Of a stretch of 64,000 nucleotides of DNA, positions 27,601 to 34,967 are shown piece after piece. The notes under the pieces are model-generated. The model was not told the origin of the DNA. It searched no databases and saw only the letters and a list, made by a program, of their open reading frames with translations. How positions within the stretch are numbered: the first letter of the stretch is position 1; each line of letters starts with the position of its first letter. The position numbers and the translations under genes were made by a program. Source of the stretch: Pseudorhodobacter sp. E13 (GTDB taxonomy: Bacteria; Pseudomonadota; Alphaproteobacteria; Rhodobacterales; Rhodobacteraceae); contig NZ_RPEN01000153.1 in NCBI RefSeq assembly GCF_003991405.1, positions 113,897-177,896 on the forward strand, given 5' to 3'.

Positions 27601-28605
27601 CCCCACCCCCTCATAGGGGCGCTGTGCGATCAGGTCTTGCCGGATCTGGGCCAACACGGCATCCAGCGTCACCTGCGGCCCGATAGCGATGCGCAGCGGT
27701 TGGGTGGTGATCAGGCAGCCCACCATATCGCGCGATTGCGGCGTCAGATAGCGGCCCGAACGGGTGATGCCAAAGACCACATCGCCCTGCCCCGCAACCC
27801 GCGCCAGCACAATCCCCCAAGCCGCCTGCACCATGGTCGCAAAGCTTGCGCCCGCAGCGGTGGCGCGATCAGTCAGCGCGCGGGTTTGATCCGCGGTCAG
27901 CGCGGCAGAAAGCACGGTGGCCCCTGTGCCATCAGCCGCCACAGGCGGGCCATGCACAAAGCCAAGCGGCGTCGGACGGTCAAACCCGCGCAGGTAAGAT
28001 TGGAAAAACGCCTGCGCCGGGGCCTTGTCGGCCTTGGCCACAGCGCGGCAATGCGCGCCGAAATCAGGGGCTTGCGGCCATGCGGTCCCGCTGCCGTCAT
28101 AATCGGCAAACACCTCGACCAACACCTGACGGAAGCTGCGCCCATCCAGAATAGCGTGCGAGAAGGTCCAGATCAGCACCGAGCGGCGCGGCCCCAGCCG
28201 CAGCCAGATCAACCGCCAAGAGCCCCCCGCCGACAGGTCGACCCCGCGCGCCCGGTCGCTTTGCAACAGGTGCGCGAGGGCGGCATCGGGGCTTTGCAAC
28301 CCGGTCCAATCCTCTGCCTGCAAGGGGGCATCAAACACCGGTTCCACCCGTTGCAGAATATGCCCGTTCGGCCCCTGCCGGAACGACAGCCGCAAGGCGG
28401 GGTGCCGCGCAATCGCCGCGCCCCAGGCCGCGCGCATCGCGGCTTCATCCCAACGCTCATCCTCCAGATGCAGAACGATCTGCTCCAGATTGACCGCCGG
28501 ATCATGGTTTGCCAGCGTCTCATAGATCATGCCCGCCTGCACCGGGGTCAGGGCAAAACCGCTTTCAGGCTTTTCGGGCAGGGACGAGGTTTCGGGGTGA
28601 CTCAT
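24637..28605 (-). CDS. single-module nonribosomal peptide synthetase (C-A-PCP-TE)
   Basis: 1322-residue synthetase starting at ATG 28605 behind GGAGGTGG and overlapping the flippase stop in ATGA. Condensation domain at residues 17-440, with active-site motif SHAILDG at 149-155 (first His of HHxxxDG is Ser; the catalytic second His is kept). Adenylation domain at about 470-965: YTSGTTGKPKG 617-627, NGYGPTEAT near 759, GDRAYW near 850, GGKTDVKR with Lys957. Asp663 (FDVALEEI) is the amino-group anchor. Carrier protein DLGGHSL with the phosphopantetheine Ser1011. Thioesterase at 1065-1322 with Ser1143 in AVSLG (Ala instead of the first Gly), Asp1170 and His1299. There is no loading module, so the C domain must use an acyl or aminoacyl donor made elsewhere. 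Product unknown. Confidence 0.9.
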   Translation of the reverse strand: MSHPETSSLPEKPESGFALTPVQAGMIYETLANHDPAVNLEQIVLHLEDERWDEAAMRAAWGAAIARHPALRLSFRQGPNGHILQRVEPVFDAPLQAEDWTGLQSPDAALAHLLQSDRARGVDLSAGGSWRLIWLRLGPRRSVLIWTFSHAILDGRSFRQVLVEVFADYDGSGTAWPQAPDFGAHCRAVAKADKAPAQAFFQSYLRGFDRPTPLGFVHGPPVAADGTGATVLSAALTADQTRALTDRATAAGASFATMVQAAWGIVLARVAGQGDVVFGITRSGRYLTPQSRDMVGCLITTQPLRIAIGPQVTLDAVLAQIRQDLIAQRPYEGVGLADISAVTDIEAGKPLFDSLVMVERASLGAGLQSLGGTWARRRVDLREQGAMPLMLAAYGDAALQLRLEYAPGRIAAADAARYLSYLHRLLVAMAAAPEGALLADLSMLPEAEHADLLARAAPAVPIPAERPDCLATGFEAVVARQPEAPALTDVETGQSLSYLALDQRANAMAQRLAAKGIGPGDIVGLCLPRSADFVALILAAAKVGAAFLPMDPAYPSETLAHMASDSQLALIVSHAPLPWITDRAVLDLSADPVAEGGETAAPSRKGFDPGRAAYVIYTSGTTGKPKGVVVSQTSLVAHAFAAIGFYDLGVTDRALQFAALSFDVALEEIVPALLSGATLVLRDEAMTASPQAFVQVVAGQGISVLNLPTGFWQVLLGAMESGAAPLPPCVRLIVVGGERMPPDALARWQALPAVPRLINGYGPTEATITSAAFEPRGPVRGAEVPVGRAFGHALCYLLAPDRSLAPIGAEAELWLGGVAVATGYLNQPELTAQRFIPDRFAGQGRLYGSGDRAYWDAQGQITVLGRSDRQIKLRGYRIEPGEIEALLESLEGVAQAHVGLVDAGKPGARLVAWLRPSAPDRLPDLQSARAAVKAHLPSAKHPELVFVEDWPQTPGGKTDVKRLPVPRRIVPVASLGVADPQTARISDIFASVLGGEVPGPDDSFFDLGGHSLLLLTLIGHIEAAFSQRLSVAQVHAEPTPRGLSSLLSGPAKLGRGADLFDCLMPIQPLGTGVPIYGVHVLGVNGSFFRPLAQAMGLDQPIFGLTVGLLSADTPTSVEDIADLYYRVIQAHRPQGPVGLVAVSLGSYMALELARRLQAEGREVRMLAMMDAEGPGGRDKIRGFAWVQVHLRQLRRGGFGHGWALICAKARGLRHRLGRLWIAAKESLSQDAPVLNSVDGFVAANEVAIRNYEPQPYPGHMTIIRAASNAFDSDKAIAEGLGWASVAQGGFDVVSVPGDHLSILEEPGITQVAQAFATVLKQR

Positions 28606-29999
28606 ATACCGCCACCTCCGTGGAACCCACCCCCAGAGCCGGGCACAAGCAGCGCCACATGGTCCCAATTCACCCAAAGCGCCAACACGCCCAAAGCAAG
28701 GGCCAAGGCCAGATACAGCAGGTCATGCCGCATATCCCAGACCTTGTGCCGCGCGGCCAGATGCGCAATCACCGGGAAATACAGCAGCATCCCGATCGCT
28801 TGCCCCAGCAACGCCCCGGCAAGCCCCAGATACAGCGCCCCGATCAGAAAGCCCAAGGTCTGCAAACTGGCCTTGGCCAGACTGACAATGAAGAACCCGC
28901 GCGAATCCCCGCGCGCCAGCGCCGCCTGATCATAGGTCAGCGACACAACCGCGATCATCTGCACCGCTGAAATCGCCACCATCACCCCACCCGCCGAGGC
29001 ATAGCGGTGATCATACAGCAGCTCGACGATGAACGGCCCCGCCAGCGACAGAAAGCACAGGCAGCATATCAGCCCCCCCGTCAGGAAAAACCGCAACCGC
29101 ACCAGCCGCGCATGGGCCGCTTGCCCCGCCGCGTCATCATGCTCGCGGTAAATCGGGATCAATATCCGCGCCGTGACGGCAGAGCCGAGCATGATCGGGA
29201 ACATCGCCAGAAAGGCCCCGATATTGTAAATGCCCAAGCCGTCAATCGACAGAAACTTGCCCAGAACCGCCCGATCGCCTTGCGAGACGAGGAACCCGCA
29301 CACCGACGACAAAAAGATCCAGAAGCCGAAATTCAGCAGTTCCGACCCCGCCGCCTTTTCCCAGCGCAAGCGGTTGCGATGCCCCGGCATCATCAGCGTC
29401 AGCAGCGCCAGCCGCAGCGCCGCCGTCACCACACCGCCCAAGGCCAAGGCCCAGACCGACCGCGTCACCGCCGCCAGCACCAGCATCACGATAATCCCGA
29501 TCAGCGTGGCCACAAGGTCCAGCACCGTCAAGCGGCCCAGCAGCAAATGCCGGTTTGCCGTATCCACCCGCGTCGGCTCAAACCCCGCGAACAGCAGCGA
29601 CAGGCTGGCCACCGGCAACAGCCAGGCGATCATCGGCTGGTCATAAAACAGCGCCGCCGGATAGGCCAAACCGCAGGCCGCCAACCACAGGATCACCCCG
29701 CGCGCAATCTGGATCGTCCAGGCGGTATCCAGAAAATCCGCCTCATCCCCGCGCTTGCTTTGCATGATCGCGGGGCCCACGCCCATATCGGAAAACAGCG
29801 TCAAGCCCACCAGCAACACCGTGACCAGCGCCATGATGCCGAACGCCTCGGGAAACAGCAGCCGCGTCAGGATCAGGTTAGAGCCAAGCCGAAACCCCTG
29901 CGCCGCCACAAAAGACAGCGCCGTCCAGGCCGAGCCACGCGCGGCACGCGACATGATCCCCGTTTTCGGGGGCTGAAAGGCCAAAGGCTCATCACTCAT
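28602..29999 (-). CDS. oligosaccharide flippase / polysaccharide exporter family membrane protein
   Basis: Inner-membrane protein of 465 residues with about 12-14 helices, of the MOP (Wzx-type) family that flips lipid-linked sugars across the membrane. Family features are the N-terminal RGSAWTALSFVAAQGFRLGS followed by ILTRLLFPEAFGIMAL, SDMGVGPAIMQ with the charged loop after it, and SQGDRAVLGKFLSIDGLGIYN in the middle. It is the first gene of a two-gene operon with the NRPS and overlaps it by 4 bp. No glycosyltransferase, polymerase or other polysaccharide gene is nearby, so the cargo may be the NRPS product or a conjugate of it (inference). The start may also be ATG 29954. Confidence 0.85.
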   Translation of the reverse strand: MSDEPLAFQPPKTGIMSRAARGSAWTALSFVAAQGFRLGSNLILTRLLFPEAFGIMALVTVLLVGLTLFSDMGVGPAIMQSKRGDEADFLDTAWTIQIARGVILWLAACGLAYPAALFYDQPMIAWLLPVASLSLLFAGFEPTRVDTANRHLLLGRLTVLDLVATLIGIIVMLVLAAVTRSVWALALGGVVTAALRLALLTLMMPGHRNRLRWEKAAGSELLNFGFWIFLSSVCGFLVSQGDRAVLGKFLSIDGLGIYNIGAFLAMFPIMLGSAVTARILIPIYREHDDAAGQAAHARLVRLRFFLTGGLICCLCFLSLAGPFIVELLYDHRYASAGGVMVAISAVQMIAVVSLTYDQAALARGDSRGFFIVSLAKASLQTLGFLIGALYLGLAGALLGQAIGMLLYFPVIAHLAARHKVWDMRHDLLYLALALALGVLALWVNWDHVALLVPGSGGGFHGGGGI

Positions 30000-30136
30000 T
30001 TTTCACAACGCCTTGAACACGACTGACCGGGCATGCAGCAAGCCGCCCCGCCCCGAATGGGCCGGAACCGCACTATCTGCCCCCGGTTTTTGACGTCTGG
30101 ATGTGGCGATATCATGGCTTTGGTAGAATTTCTGGC

Positions 30137-30174
30137 AAAAAAATCGGGGGGCGCGCCCGATGGGCCGCCCCCGT
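30137..30174 (-). terminator. intrinsic terminator of the formaldehyde dehydrogenase gene
   Basis: GC-rich inverted repeat (CGGGGGCGGCCC pairing with GGGCGCGCCCCCCG, imperfect) followed on the minus strand by ATTTTTTT. It lies directly after the stop at 30201 and separates this gene from the flippase-NRPS operon. Confidence 0.75.
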
Positions 30175-30200
30175 TTCGCGTGCTGATCTGGCCCGCCGTG

Positions 30201-31316
30201 TCAGAATTCAACCACCGCGCGAATGGATTCGCCTTTGTGCATCAAATCAAAGCCTTCGTTGATCTGGTCCAAGGTCAGCTTATGGGTGATCATCGGGTCA
30301 ATCTCGATCTTGCCGTTCATATACCAATCGACGATCTTTGGCACATCCGTCCGCCCCTTGGCCCCACCAAAGGCCGTGCCGCGCCATACCCGCCCCGTGA
30401 CAAGCTGGAACGGCCGGGTCGATATCTCGGCCCCCGCAGGTGCCACCCCGATAATGATGCTTTCGCCCCAGCCCTTGTGTGCTGCCTCCAGCGCGGTGCG
30501 CATGACCTTGGTGTTGCCGGTGGCGTCAAACGTATAATCGGCACCGCCCTTGGTCAGCTCAACCAAATGCGCGACCATATCGCCCTCTACCTTCGTCGGG
30601 TTCACAAAATCGGTCATGCCGAAATAGCGCGCAATCTTTTCCTTGCTGTCGTTCAGGTCGACCCCGACAATCTGGTCCGCCCCCGCCATCCGCAACCCTT
30701 GGATCACGTTCAGCCCGATACCACCAAGGCCAAAGACCACACAGCGCGCGCCAATCTCGACCTTGGCGGTGTTGATCACAGCACCGATACCGGTGGTCAC
30801 GCCACAACCGATATAGCAAATTTTGTCAAACGGCGCGTCCTTGCGCACCTTGGCCAGCGCAATCTCGGGGATCACGGTATGGTTGGCAAAGGTGGAACAC
30901 CCCATATAGTGATGGATCGGCGTGCCATCGAGCATGGAAAACCGCGTCGTGCCATCGGGCAGCAGCCCCTTGCCTTGGGTCGCCCGGATCGCCTGGCACA
31001 GGTTGGTCTTGCCCGACAGGCAATATTCGCACTGACGACATTCCGGCGTATAGAGCGGGATCACATGGTCGCCCACCTCCAACGTGGTGACGCCTTCACC
31101 CACCGCCAGCACCACACCCGCGCCCTCATGCCCCAGTATAGCCGGGAAAATTCCTTCCGGGTCATCGCCAGAGCGGGTGAATTCATCGGTGTGGCACAGC
31201 CCCGTGGCCTTGATCTCCACCAAAACCTCGCCGGCTTTCGGGCCTTCAAGGTTGACCTCCATCACCTCCAGCGGTTTTCCGGGGGCAAGGGCAACGGCGG
31301 CACGGGTGCGCATCAT
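30201..31316 (-). CDS. adhC: S-(hydroxymethyl)glutathione dehydrogenase (class III alcohol dehydrogenase)
   Basis: Cytoplasmic NAD- and zinc-dependent enzyme, 371 residues, oxidises the glutathione adduct of formaldehyde to S-formylglutathione. Catalytic zinc ligands are in [14 protein letters not shown] and [10 protein letters not shown]. The structural zinc site is the [15 protein letters not shown] cluster. [19 protein letters not shown] is the NAD-binding motif, and [12 protein letters not shown] holds the last zinc Cys. It starts at ATG 31316 or 31313, behind GGAGAG. The formaldehyde could come from sarcosine oxidase in this window, but the two are 14 kb apart. The usual partner S-formylglutathione hydrolase is not adjacent. 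Confidence 0.95.
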   Translation of the reverse strand: MMRTRAAVALAPGKPLEVMEVNLEGPKAGEVLVEIKATGLCHTDEFTRSGDDPEGIFPAILGHEGAGVVLAVGEGVTTLEVGDHVIPLYTPECRQCEYCLSGKTNLCQAIRATQGKGLLPDGTTRFSMLDGTPIHHYMGCSTFANHTVIPEIALAKVRKDAPFDKICYIGCGVTTGIGAVINTAKVEIGARCVVFGLGGIGLNVIQGLRMAGADQIVGVDLNDSKEKIARYFGMTDFVNPTKVEGDMVAHLVELTKGGADYTFDATGNTKVMRTALEAAHKGWGESIIIGVAPAGAEISTRPFQLVTGRVWRGTAFGGAKGRTDVPKIVDWYMNGKIEIDPMITHKLTLDQINEGFDLMHKGESIRAVVEF

Positions 31317-31458
31317 GGGCGGCTCTCCTGATCTGTCTCTGCGGTTCTGGCAGTATCATGCACAGCCCAGCCACAAGCCGCAAGCCATGCCAGCGACCCC
31401 CAAACGCCCCCTTCCGACGCTTCACGACCGCAGCGGCCAAGAAGCCCCGCGCCAGGCG

Positions 31459-31499
31459 TAGGGTGGGTGATTCACCCACCCCCCCGGCGGGGCCCCACA
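31459..31499. repeat. REP-like palindromic hairpin
   Basis: GGGTGGGTGA-T-TCACCCACCC, perfect 10-bp arms with a single central base (31461-31481), followed by a second GC hairpin CCCCGGCGGGG. Lies in the 204-bp gap between the ridA stop and the formaldehyde dehydrogenase start. The pattern resembles short palindromes dispersed in many proteobacterial genomes; I see one copy in this window. Confidence 0.6.
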
Positions 31500-31520
31500 G
31501 CACGGGCCCCAATGCTGCCG

Positions 31521-31916
31521 TCAGGCCGCTGCGGTTGCCTCCATTTCAAACATCAACCCCGGAACCGCCAGACGCGGCACCCCCACCAAGGTCATCGGGG
31601 GCGCGACCCCAAAGCGGCCAAACCGCTGCCCCAATAGATCAAACTGCGGCAAGGCCGCATCCACATCAGTGGTATAAATCACCAGCCGGATCACATCGCC
31701 AAGGCCCATCCCCGCCCCCGCCAGCACCGTTTCCAGATTGTCCAGCGTCAGCGCAATCTGGCCGCGCATATCGCCCGGATGCTGCGGTGCCCCGGTCGCG
31801 TCCACAGCCGTCTGGCCCGCGCAGATCACCTGCCTTGTGGCCCCTTCAATCACCTCGGCCTGATTGTAGCCCAAGGGCAGCGACCAATTCCAAGGGTTTA
31901 CAGCGGTTCTTTGCAT
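31521..31916 (-). CDS. RidA family (YjgF/YER057c/UK114) protein
   Basis: 131-residue trimeric enamine/imine deaminase-like protein. The family core is recognisable: VICAGQTAVDATGAPQHPGD, QIALTLDNLETVLAGAGMGL, IYTTDVDAALPQFDLLGQRF and TLVGVPRLAVPGLMFEMEAT. The canonical catalytic Arg near the end of the family motif (often R-x-x-L-P) is not obvious here, where PRLAVPGLMFE is seen, so it may belong to a non-archetypal RidA subgroup. Divergent from a WYL-type regulator, with a perfect dyad between them. Confidence 0.88.
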   Translation of the reverse strand: MQRTAVNPWNWSLPLGYNQAEVIEGATRQVICAGQTAVDATGAPQHPGDMRGQIALTLDNLETVLAGAGMGLGDVIRLVIYTTDVDAALPQFDLLGQRFGRFGVAPPMTLVGVPRLAVPGLMFEMEATAAA

Positions 31917-31966
31917 CTCGGTTTTCCTTACATAACTGCAACACTACCGCCTTCTTAACCCCCCTG

Positions 31967-31988
31967 TGCTGACAGCATGGTGTCAGCA
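31967..31988. promoter_or_regulatory. dyad operator between ridA and the YafY-type regulator
   Basis: TGCTGACA-N6-TGTCAGCA, perfect 8-bp arms, located 51 bp from the ridA start and 46 bp from the regulator start. Its position between divergent promoters suggests the binding site of the regulator encoded next to it. Confidence 0.65.
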
Positions 31989-32033
31989 GTGATGCGGTAA
32001 GCTACAAAAAACACCCCAATCGAAAGGCACAGC

Positions 32034-32726
32034 ATGCGGCGCGCGGACAGGCTTTTGAAAATCGTGCATTTCCTGCGGGGGCGGCGGCGGGCCGTGACAG
32101 CGCAACAAATCGCCGCGGAATGTGAAGTCTGCACCCGCACCATCTACCGCGACATAGAGACCCTGATGGCGACAGGCGCGCCGATCAGCGGCGCGGCAGG
32201 CGTGGGCTATATGATCGACGCCGCCTATTATCTGCCCCCCATCACCTTCACGGTCGAGGAGCTGGAGGCCATCGGCCTTGGCATCAGCATGGTGCGCCAC
32301 TGGACAGATGATCGCTTTGCCGCGCAAGCGCTTGAGGCCCTGACGAAAATTCAAGCCGCCCTGCCCACAGCCCTGCAAGGCCAGCTAGAGGAAATCACAA
32401 CCTATTCGATTCCCTCGGGCGTTCCCGCGCCTGCCCTGCCCTGGCGGGTCAGCTTTTCCGACTTGCGCGGCGCCATTCGCCAAAGCCGCAAGATCGACAT
32501 CACCTATAAGGACGGCGATGCGCAGGCCAGCAGCCGCACCCTGCGCCCGCTCGCGCTGATCTTCGCCAGCCCGGTCTGGCTTTTGGCCGCTTGGTGCGAG
32601 TTGCGCGGCGATTTCCGCAATTTCCGCTTGGACAGGATCGAACGGATGACCCTGCTGGACACCCGATTTGCAGCGGAGCCGGACAAAAGCTTCGCCGCCT
32701 ACAAGGCGCAAGACGGGGTCTGTTAA
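32034..32726 (+). CDS. YafY-type HTH/WYL transcriptional regulator
   Basis: 230-residue regulator. The N-terminal HTH_11 domain is seen as MRRADRLLKIVHFLRGRRRA followed by VTAQQIAAECEVCTRTIYRD. A linker with YYLPPITFTVEELEAIGLG precedes the WYL ligand domain in the C-terminal half (RKIDITYKDGD, RTLRPLALIFASPVWLLAAW, FRNFRLDRIERM). Family members repress or activate the adjacent operon in response to an unknown ligand; here the target is probably ridA through the dyad in between. Confidence 0.9.
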   Translation: MRRADRLLKIVHFLRGRRRAVTAQQIAAECEVCTRTIYRDIETLMATGAPISGAAGVGYMIDAAYYLPPITFTVEELEAIGLGISMVRHWTDDRFAAQALEALTKIQAALPTALQGQLEEITTYSIPSGVPAPALPWRVSFSDLRGAIRQSRKIDITYKDGDAQASSRTLRPLALIFASPVWLLAAWCELRGDFRNFRLDRIERMTLLDTRFAAEPDKSFAAYKAQDGVC

Positions 32727-32933
32727 CGCGTAGCGCGCTTGACCTGATGCGGGCCAAGCCGCCCTTGCCGCGTTGCAAGCCTTGGGGTCTGGCTGGGGTG
32801 CGAGATTCGGTGGGTTCGGGCCGCGATCTCGCATTAAAAATTGGTTAAAAAATCAGGTGTTAATGTTCAAAAACAACCACTTGCACGCCATTCCGCGTGC
32901 GATTCACCGCAGGTTTCCGCGCGAAACCGCATG

Positions 32934-32974
32934 AAAAAAGGGGCCGCAGATCGCTCTGCCGGCCCCTTGTTTTT
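32934..32974 (-). terminator. terminator of tRNA-Tyr (bidirectional)
   Basis: Stem GGGGCCGGCAG / CTGCGGCCCC (one mismatch) with A6 on one side and TTGTTTTTG on the other, so it can end transcription in both directions. It directly follows tRNA-Tyr on the minus strand. Confidence 0.8.
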
Positions 32975-32998
32975 GTCACCCCTTCCTTGCGGAAAGAA

Positions 32999-33082
32999 TG
33001 GTGGGCGATCCTGGAATCGAACCAGGCGTGAGTCGCCTCGAGGGAGTTACAGTCCCCTGCCACACCTTGCGGCCTATCGCCC
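32999..33082 (-). tRNA. tRNA-Tyr (anticodon GTA)
   Basis: 84 nt including an encoded CCA end. Acceptor stem GGGCGAT / ATCGCCC, discriminator A, anticodon loop CTGTAAC giving GTA, and a long variable arm as expected for a class II tRNA. T-loop GGTTCGATTCC is intact. A terminator follows. Confidence 0.96.
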
Positions 33083-33257
33083 ACTGAGGGGGGTGAATAA
33101 TGCGGGGCTTTCGGGGCGTCAAGCGCAAAGCGACGGAAAAAGTCACATGCGTGCAAATGGGGCCGCCCACAGAAATCTGCTTGCACCGATCAGCCCCAAC
33201 CCTCATTCTCTGGCCGCAATCGGGCGGGCAAACCCCGCCCCGAAAGGGATAGATCAG

Positions 33258-34046
33258 ATGGCAACGCAAAAGCCCGCATGGGTGATCGAAAAAGAACGCG
33301 CCAAGCGGCAGGCCGCGAATGAAACCGTCTGGCTGTTCGGCCTGCATGCGGTGCGCGATGCGCTGATGAACCCCGCGCGCGAAAAGCTGCGGCTGGTGCT
33401 GACCAAGAACGCCGCCGACAAGCTGGGCGAAGCCATTGCAACCGCCGGGCTGGAGCCTGAAATCGTCGACCCGCGCAAGTTCAACGTGCCGATCGACGAA
33501 GGCTCGGTGCATCAAGGGGCAGCGCTGGAGGCACGGCCCCTGAACTGGGGCGCGCTGGATGAGGTGGCGATTTCCGGCAAGGGCGCGCCCTTGATCGTGA
33601 TGCTCGACCGGGTGACAGACCCGCATAACGTCGGCGCGATCCTGCGCTCGGCCGAGGTGTTCGGCGCGCGCGCGGTGATTGCGCCGCATCGCCATTCCGC
33701 CCCCGAAACCGGCGCGCTTGCCAAAACCGCCAGCGGCGCGCTGGAACGCCAGCCCTATCTGCGGGTCGGCAACCTGTCGGATGCAATGGAAGAATTGCGC
33801 GCGATGGGCTATTTTCTGATCGGACTGGCGGGGGAAAGCGATCTGACCCTGTCCGCAGGCTTGGAACAGGCCGCCACCCGCCCCGTCGCGCTGGTTCTGG
33901 GCGCCGAAGGCCCCGGCCTGCGCGAAAAAACCCGCGAAACCTGCGATCTTCTGGTGCAGATTCCGGCGGCGGGCGGATTTGGCTCGCTCAACGTATCCAA
34001 TGCGGCAGCGATTTCGCTTTATGCGGCAGCCTCGCGCAAGGGCTGA
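33258..34046 (+). CDS. rlmB: 23S rRNA (guanosine-2'-O)-methyltransferase RlmB
   Basis: SpoU/TrmH-family SPOUT methyltransferase of 262 residues, expected to methylate G2251 in the peptidyl transferase loop of 23S rRNA. The three SPOUT motifs are present: LDRVTDPHNVGAILRSAEVFG, LVLGAEGPGLR and IPAAGGFGSLNVSNAAAISL. The N-terminal part (VWLFGLHAVRDALMNP, KFNVPIDEGSVHQGAALEA) is the RNA-binding L30e-like domain. ATG 33258 follows AAAGGGATAGATC; an upstream extension in frame crosses the antisense of tRNA-Tyr and is rejected. Confidence 0.93.
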   Translation: MATQKPAWVIEKERAKRQAANETVWLFGLHAVRDALMNPAREKLRLVLTKNAADKLGEAIATAGLEPEIVDPRKFNVPIDEGSVHQGAALEARPLNWGALDEVAISGKGAPLIVMLDRVTDPHNVGAILRSAEVFGARAVIAPHRHSAPETGALAKTASGALERQPYLRVGNLSDAMEELRAMGYFLIGLAGESDLTLSAGLEQAATRPVALVLGAEGPGLREKTRETCDLLVQIPAAGGFGSLNVSNAAAISLYAAASRKG

Positions 34047-34218
34047 TCACAGATGCGATCACAGTTGCGCGAGTGCCCCTTCATTTGCGGCCACGGCACC
34101 CCATTTCTGAAAGACGACCACGGGTTCGGAACCCCCGTTGTCCCTTTACTGTCCCTCGTTCCGCGACTTGCGCCCGGCCAGTTTGGCACGGGCGCTTTTT
34201 TCTGTAAGGAGCCCCCCA

Positions 34219-34644
34219 ATGATCGCCCCTGATGCCCAGATCCGCGAGATTTTACAAAATACCAAGGTGATCGCCATGGTCGGGGCCTCGATGAACCCCG
34301 CGCGGCCCAGCTATGGGGTGATGCAGTTTTTGCTTGGCAAGGGGCTGCGGGTGATCCCGGTGAACCCCGGCCATGCGGGCGAGATGCTGCAAGGCGCGCG
34401 GGTCTATGCCACGCTGAAGGATATTCCGAAGGATTTTGCCGTCGATATGGTCGATGTATTCCGCGCCTCCGATGCGGTGCCGCCGATTGTGGAACAGGCG
34501 CTGGCCGATTTGCCGCAATTGCGCACGATCTGGCTGCAACTGGGCGTGACCTATGCCGCAGGTCCCGGCCTTGCGCGGGCGCATGATGTGGCTTGGGTGG
34601 AAAACCGCTGCCCCAAGATCGAATGGGCGCGGTTGGGGCTTTAG
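34219..34644 (+). CDS. CoA-binding Rossmann protein (YccU family)
   Basis: Cytoplasmic protein of 141 residues consisting of one CoA_binding domain, like the N-terminus of succinyl-CoA synthetase alpha. Motifs are [35 protein letters not shown] and [20 protein letters not shown], ending in [12 protein letters not shown]. Start ATG 34219 has TAAGGAGCC upstream. Function in the cell is unclear. It is convergent with hisE and overlaps its end by 4 bp. Confidence 0.9.
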   Translation: MIAPDAQIREILQNTKVIAMVGASMNPARPSYGVMQFLLGKGLRVIPVNPGHAGEMLQGARVYATLKDIPKDFAVDMVDVFRASDAVPPIVEQALADLPQLRTIWLQLGVTYAAGPGLARAHDVAWVENRCPKIEWARLGL

Positions 34645-34967
34645 CCCCGCGCGGCTTTTTCGGCCAGCCCGGAGGTGCCTTCGCGGCGGGCGAGTTCTGA
34701 CTCGACCTCGGTCAGCGTCACATCACGGGCGGCAAGCATGACCAGCAAGTGATACAGCACATCCGCTGCCTCGGAGGTCAATTTGGCGCGGTCGCCTTTG
34801 ACGGCTTCGATGATCGCCTCTACCGCCTCTTCTCCGAATTTCTCGGCGCATTTTTCCGGGCCTTTGGCCAAAAGCCTGGCGGTCCAGCTGCTGTCAGGGT
34901 CTGCGCCTTTGCGGGCGGCGATGGTGGCGGCAAGCCGGGCCAGGGCGCTGGGGTCGGATGCGGTCAT
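34641..34967 (-). CDS. hisE: phosphoribosyl-ATP pyrophosphatase
   Basis: Second step of histidine biosynthesis, PRATP to PRAMP plus PPi. 108 residues, MazG-like helical fold, with the metal-binding pattern [18 protein letters not shown] and [15 protein letters not shown]. The start overlaps the hisF stop in ATGA, so the gene is the last in hisA-hisF-hisE. It also overlaps the convergent CoA-binding protein gene by 4 bp. Confidence 0.95.
   Translation of the reverse strand: MTASDPSALARLAATIAARKGADPDSSWTARLLAKGPEKCAEKFGEEAVEAIIEAVKGDRAKLTSEAADVLYHLLVMLAARDVTLTEVESELARREGTSGLAEKAARG

Larger units (their letters stand above)
32727..33257. other. 531-bp region without a protein gene
   Basis: Holds tRNA-Tyr with its terminator on the minus strand. 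The first 200 bp (32727-32930) show only a small GCACGC / GCGTGC inverted repeat; the last 175 bp (33083-33257) must contain promoters for tRNA-Tyr and rlmB. A plus-strand reading frame through this stretch is the antisense of the tRNA and is not a gene. Confidence 0.7.

Noticed and set aside
32841..33257. Upstream extension of rlmB
   Set aside because: It reads through the antisense of tRNA-Tyr and lacks family similarity; the start at 33258 has a good ribosome binding site.
34100..34150. tRNA-like fragment near GGGTTCGGAACCC
   Set aside because: A T-arm-like hairpin only; no acceptor or anticodon stem around it.
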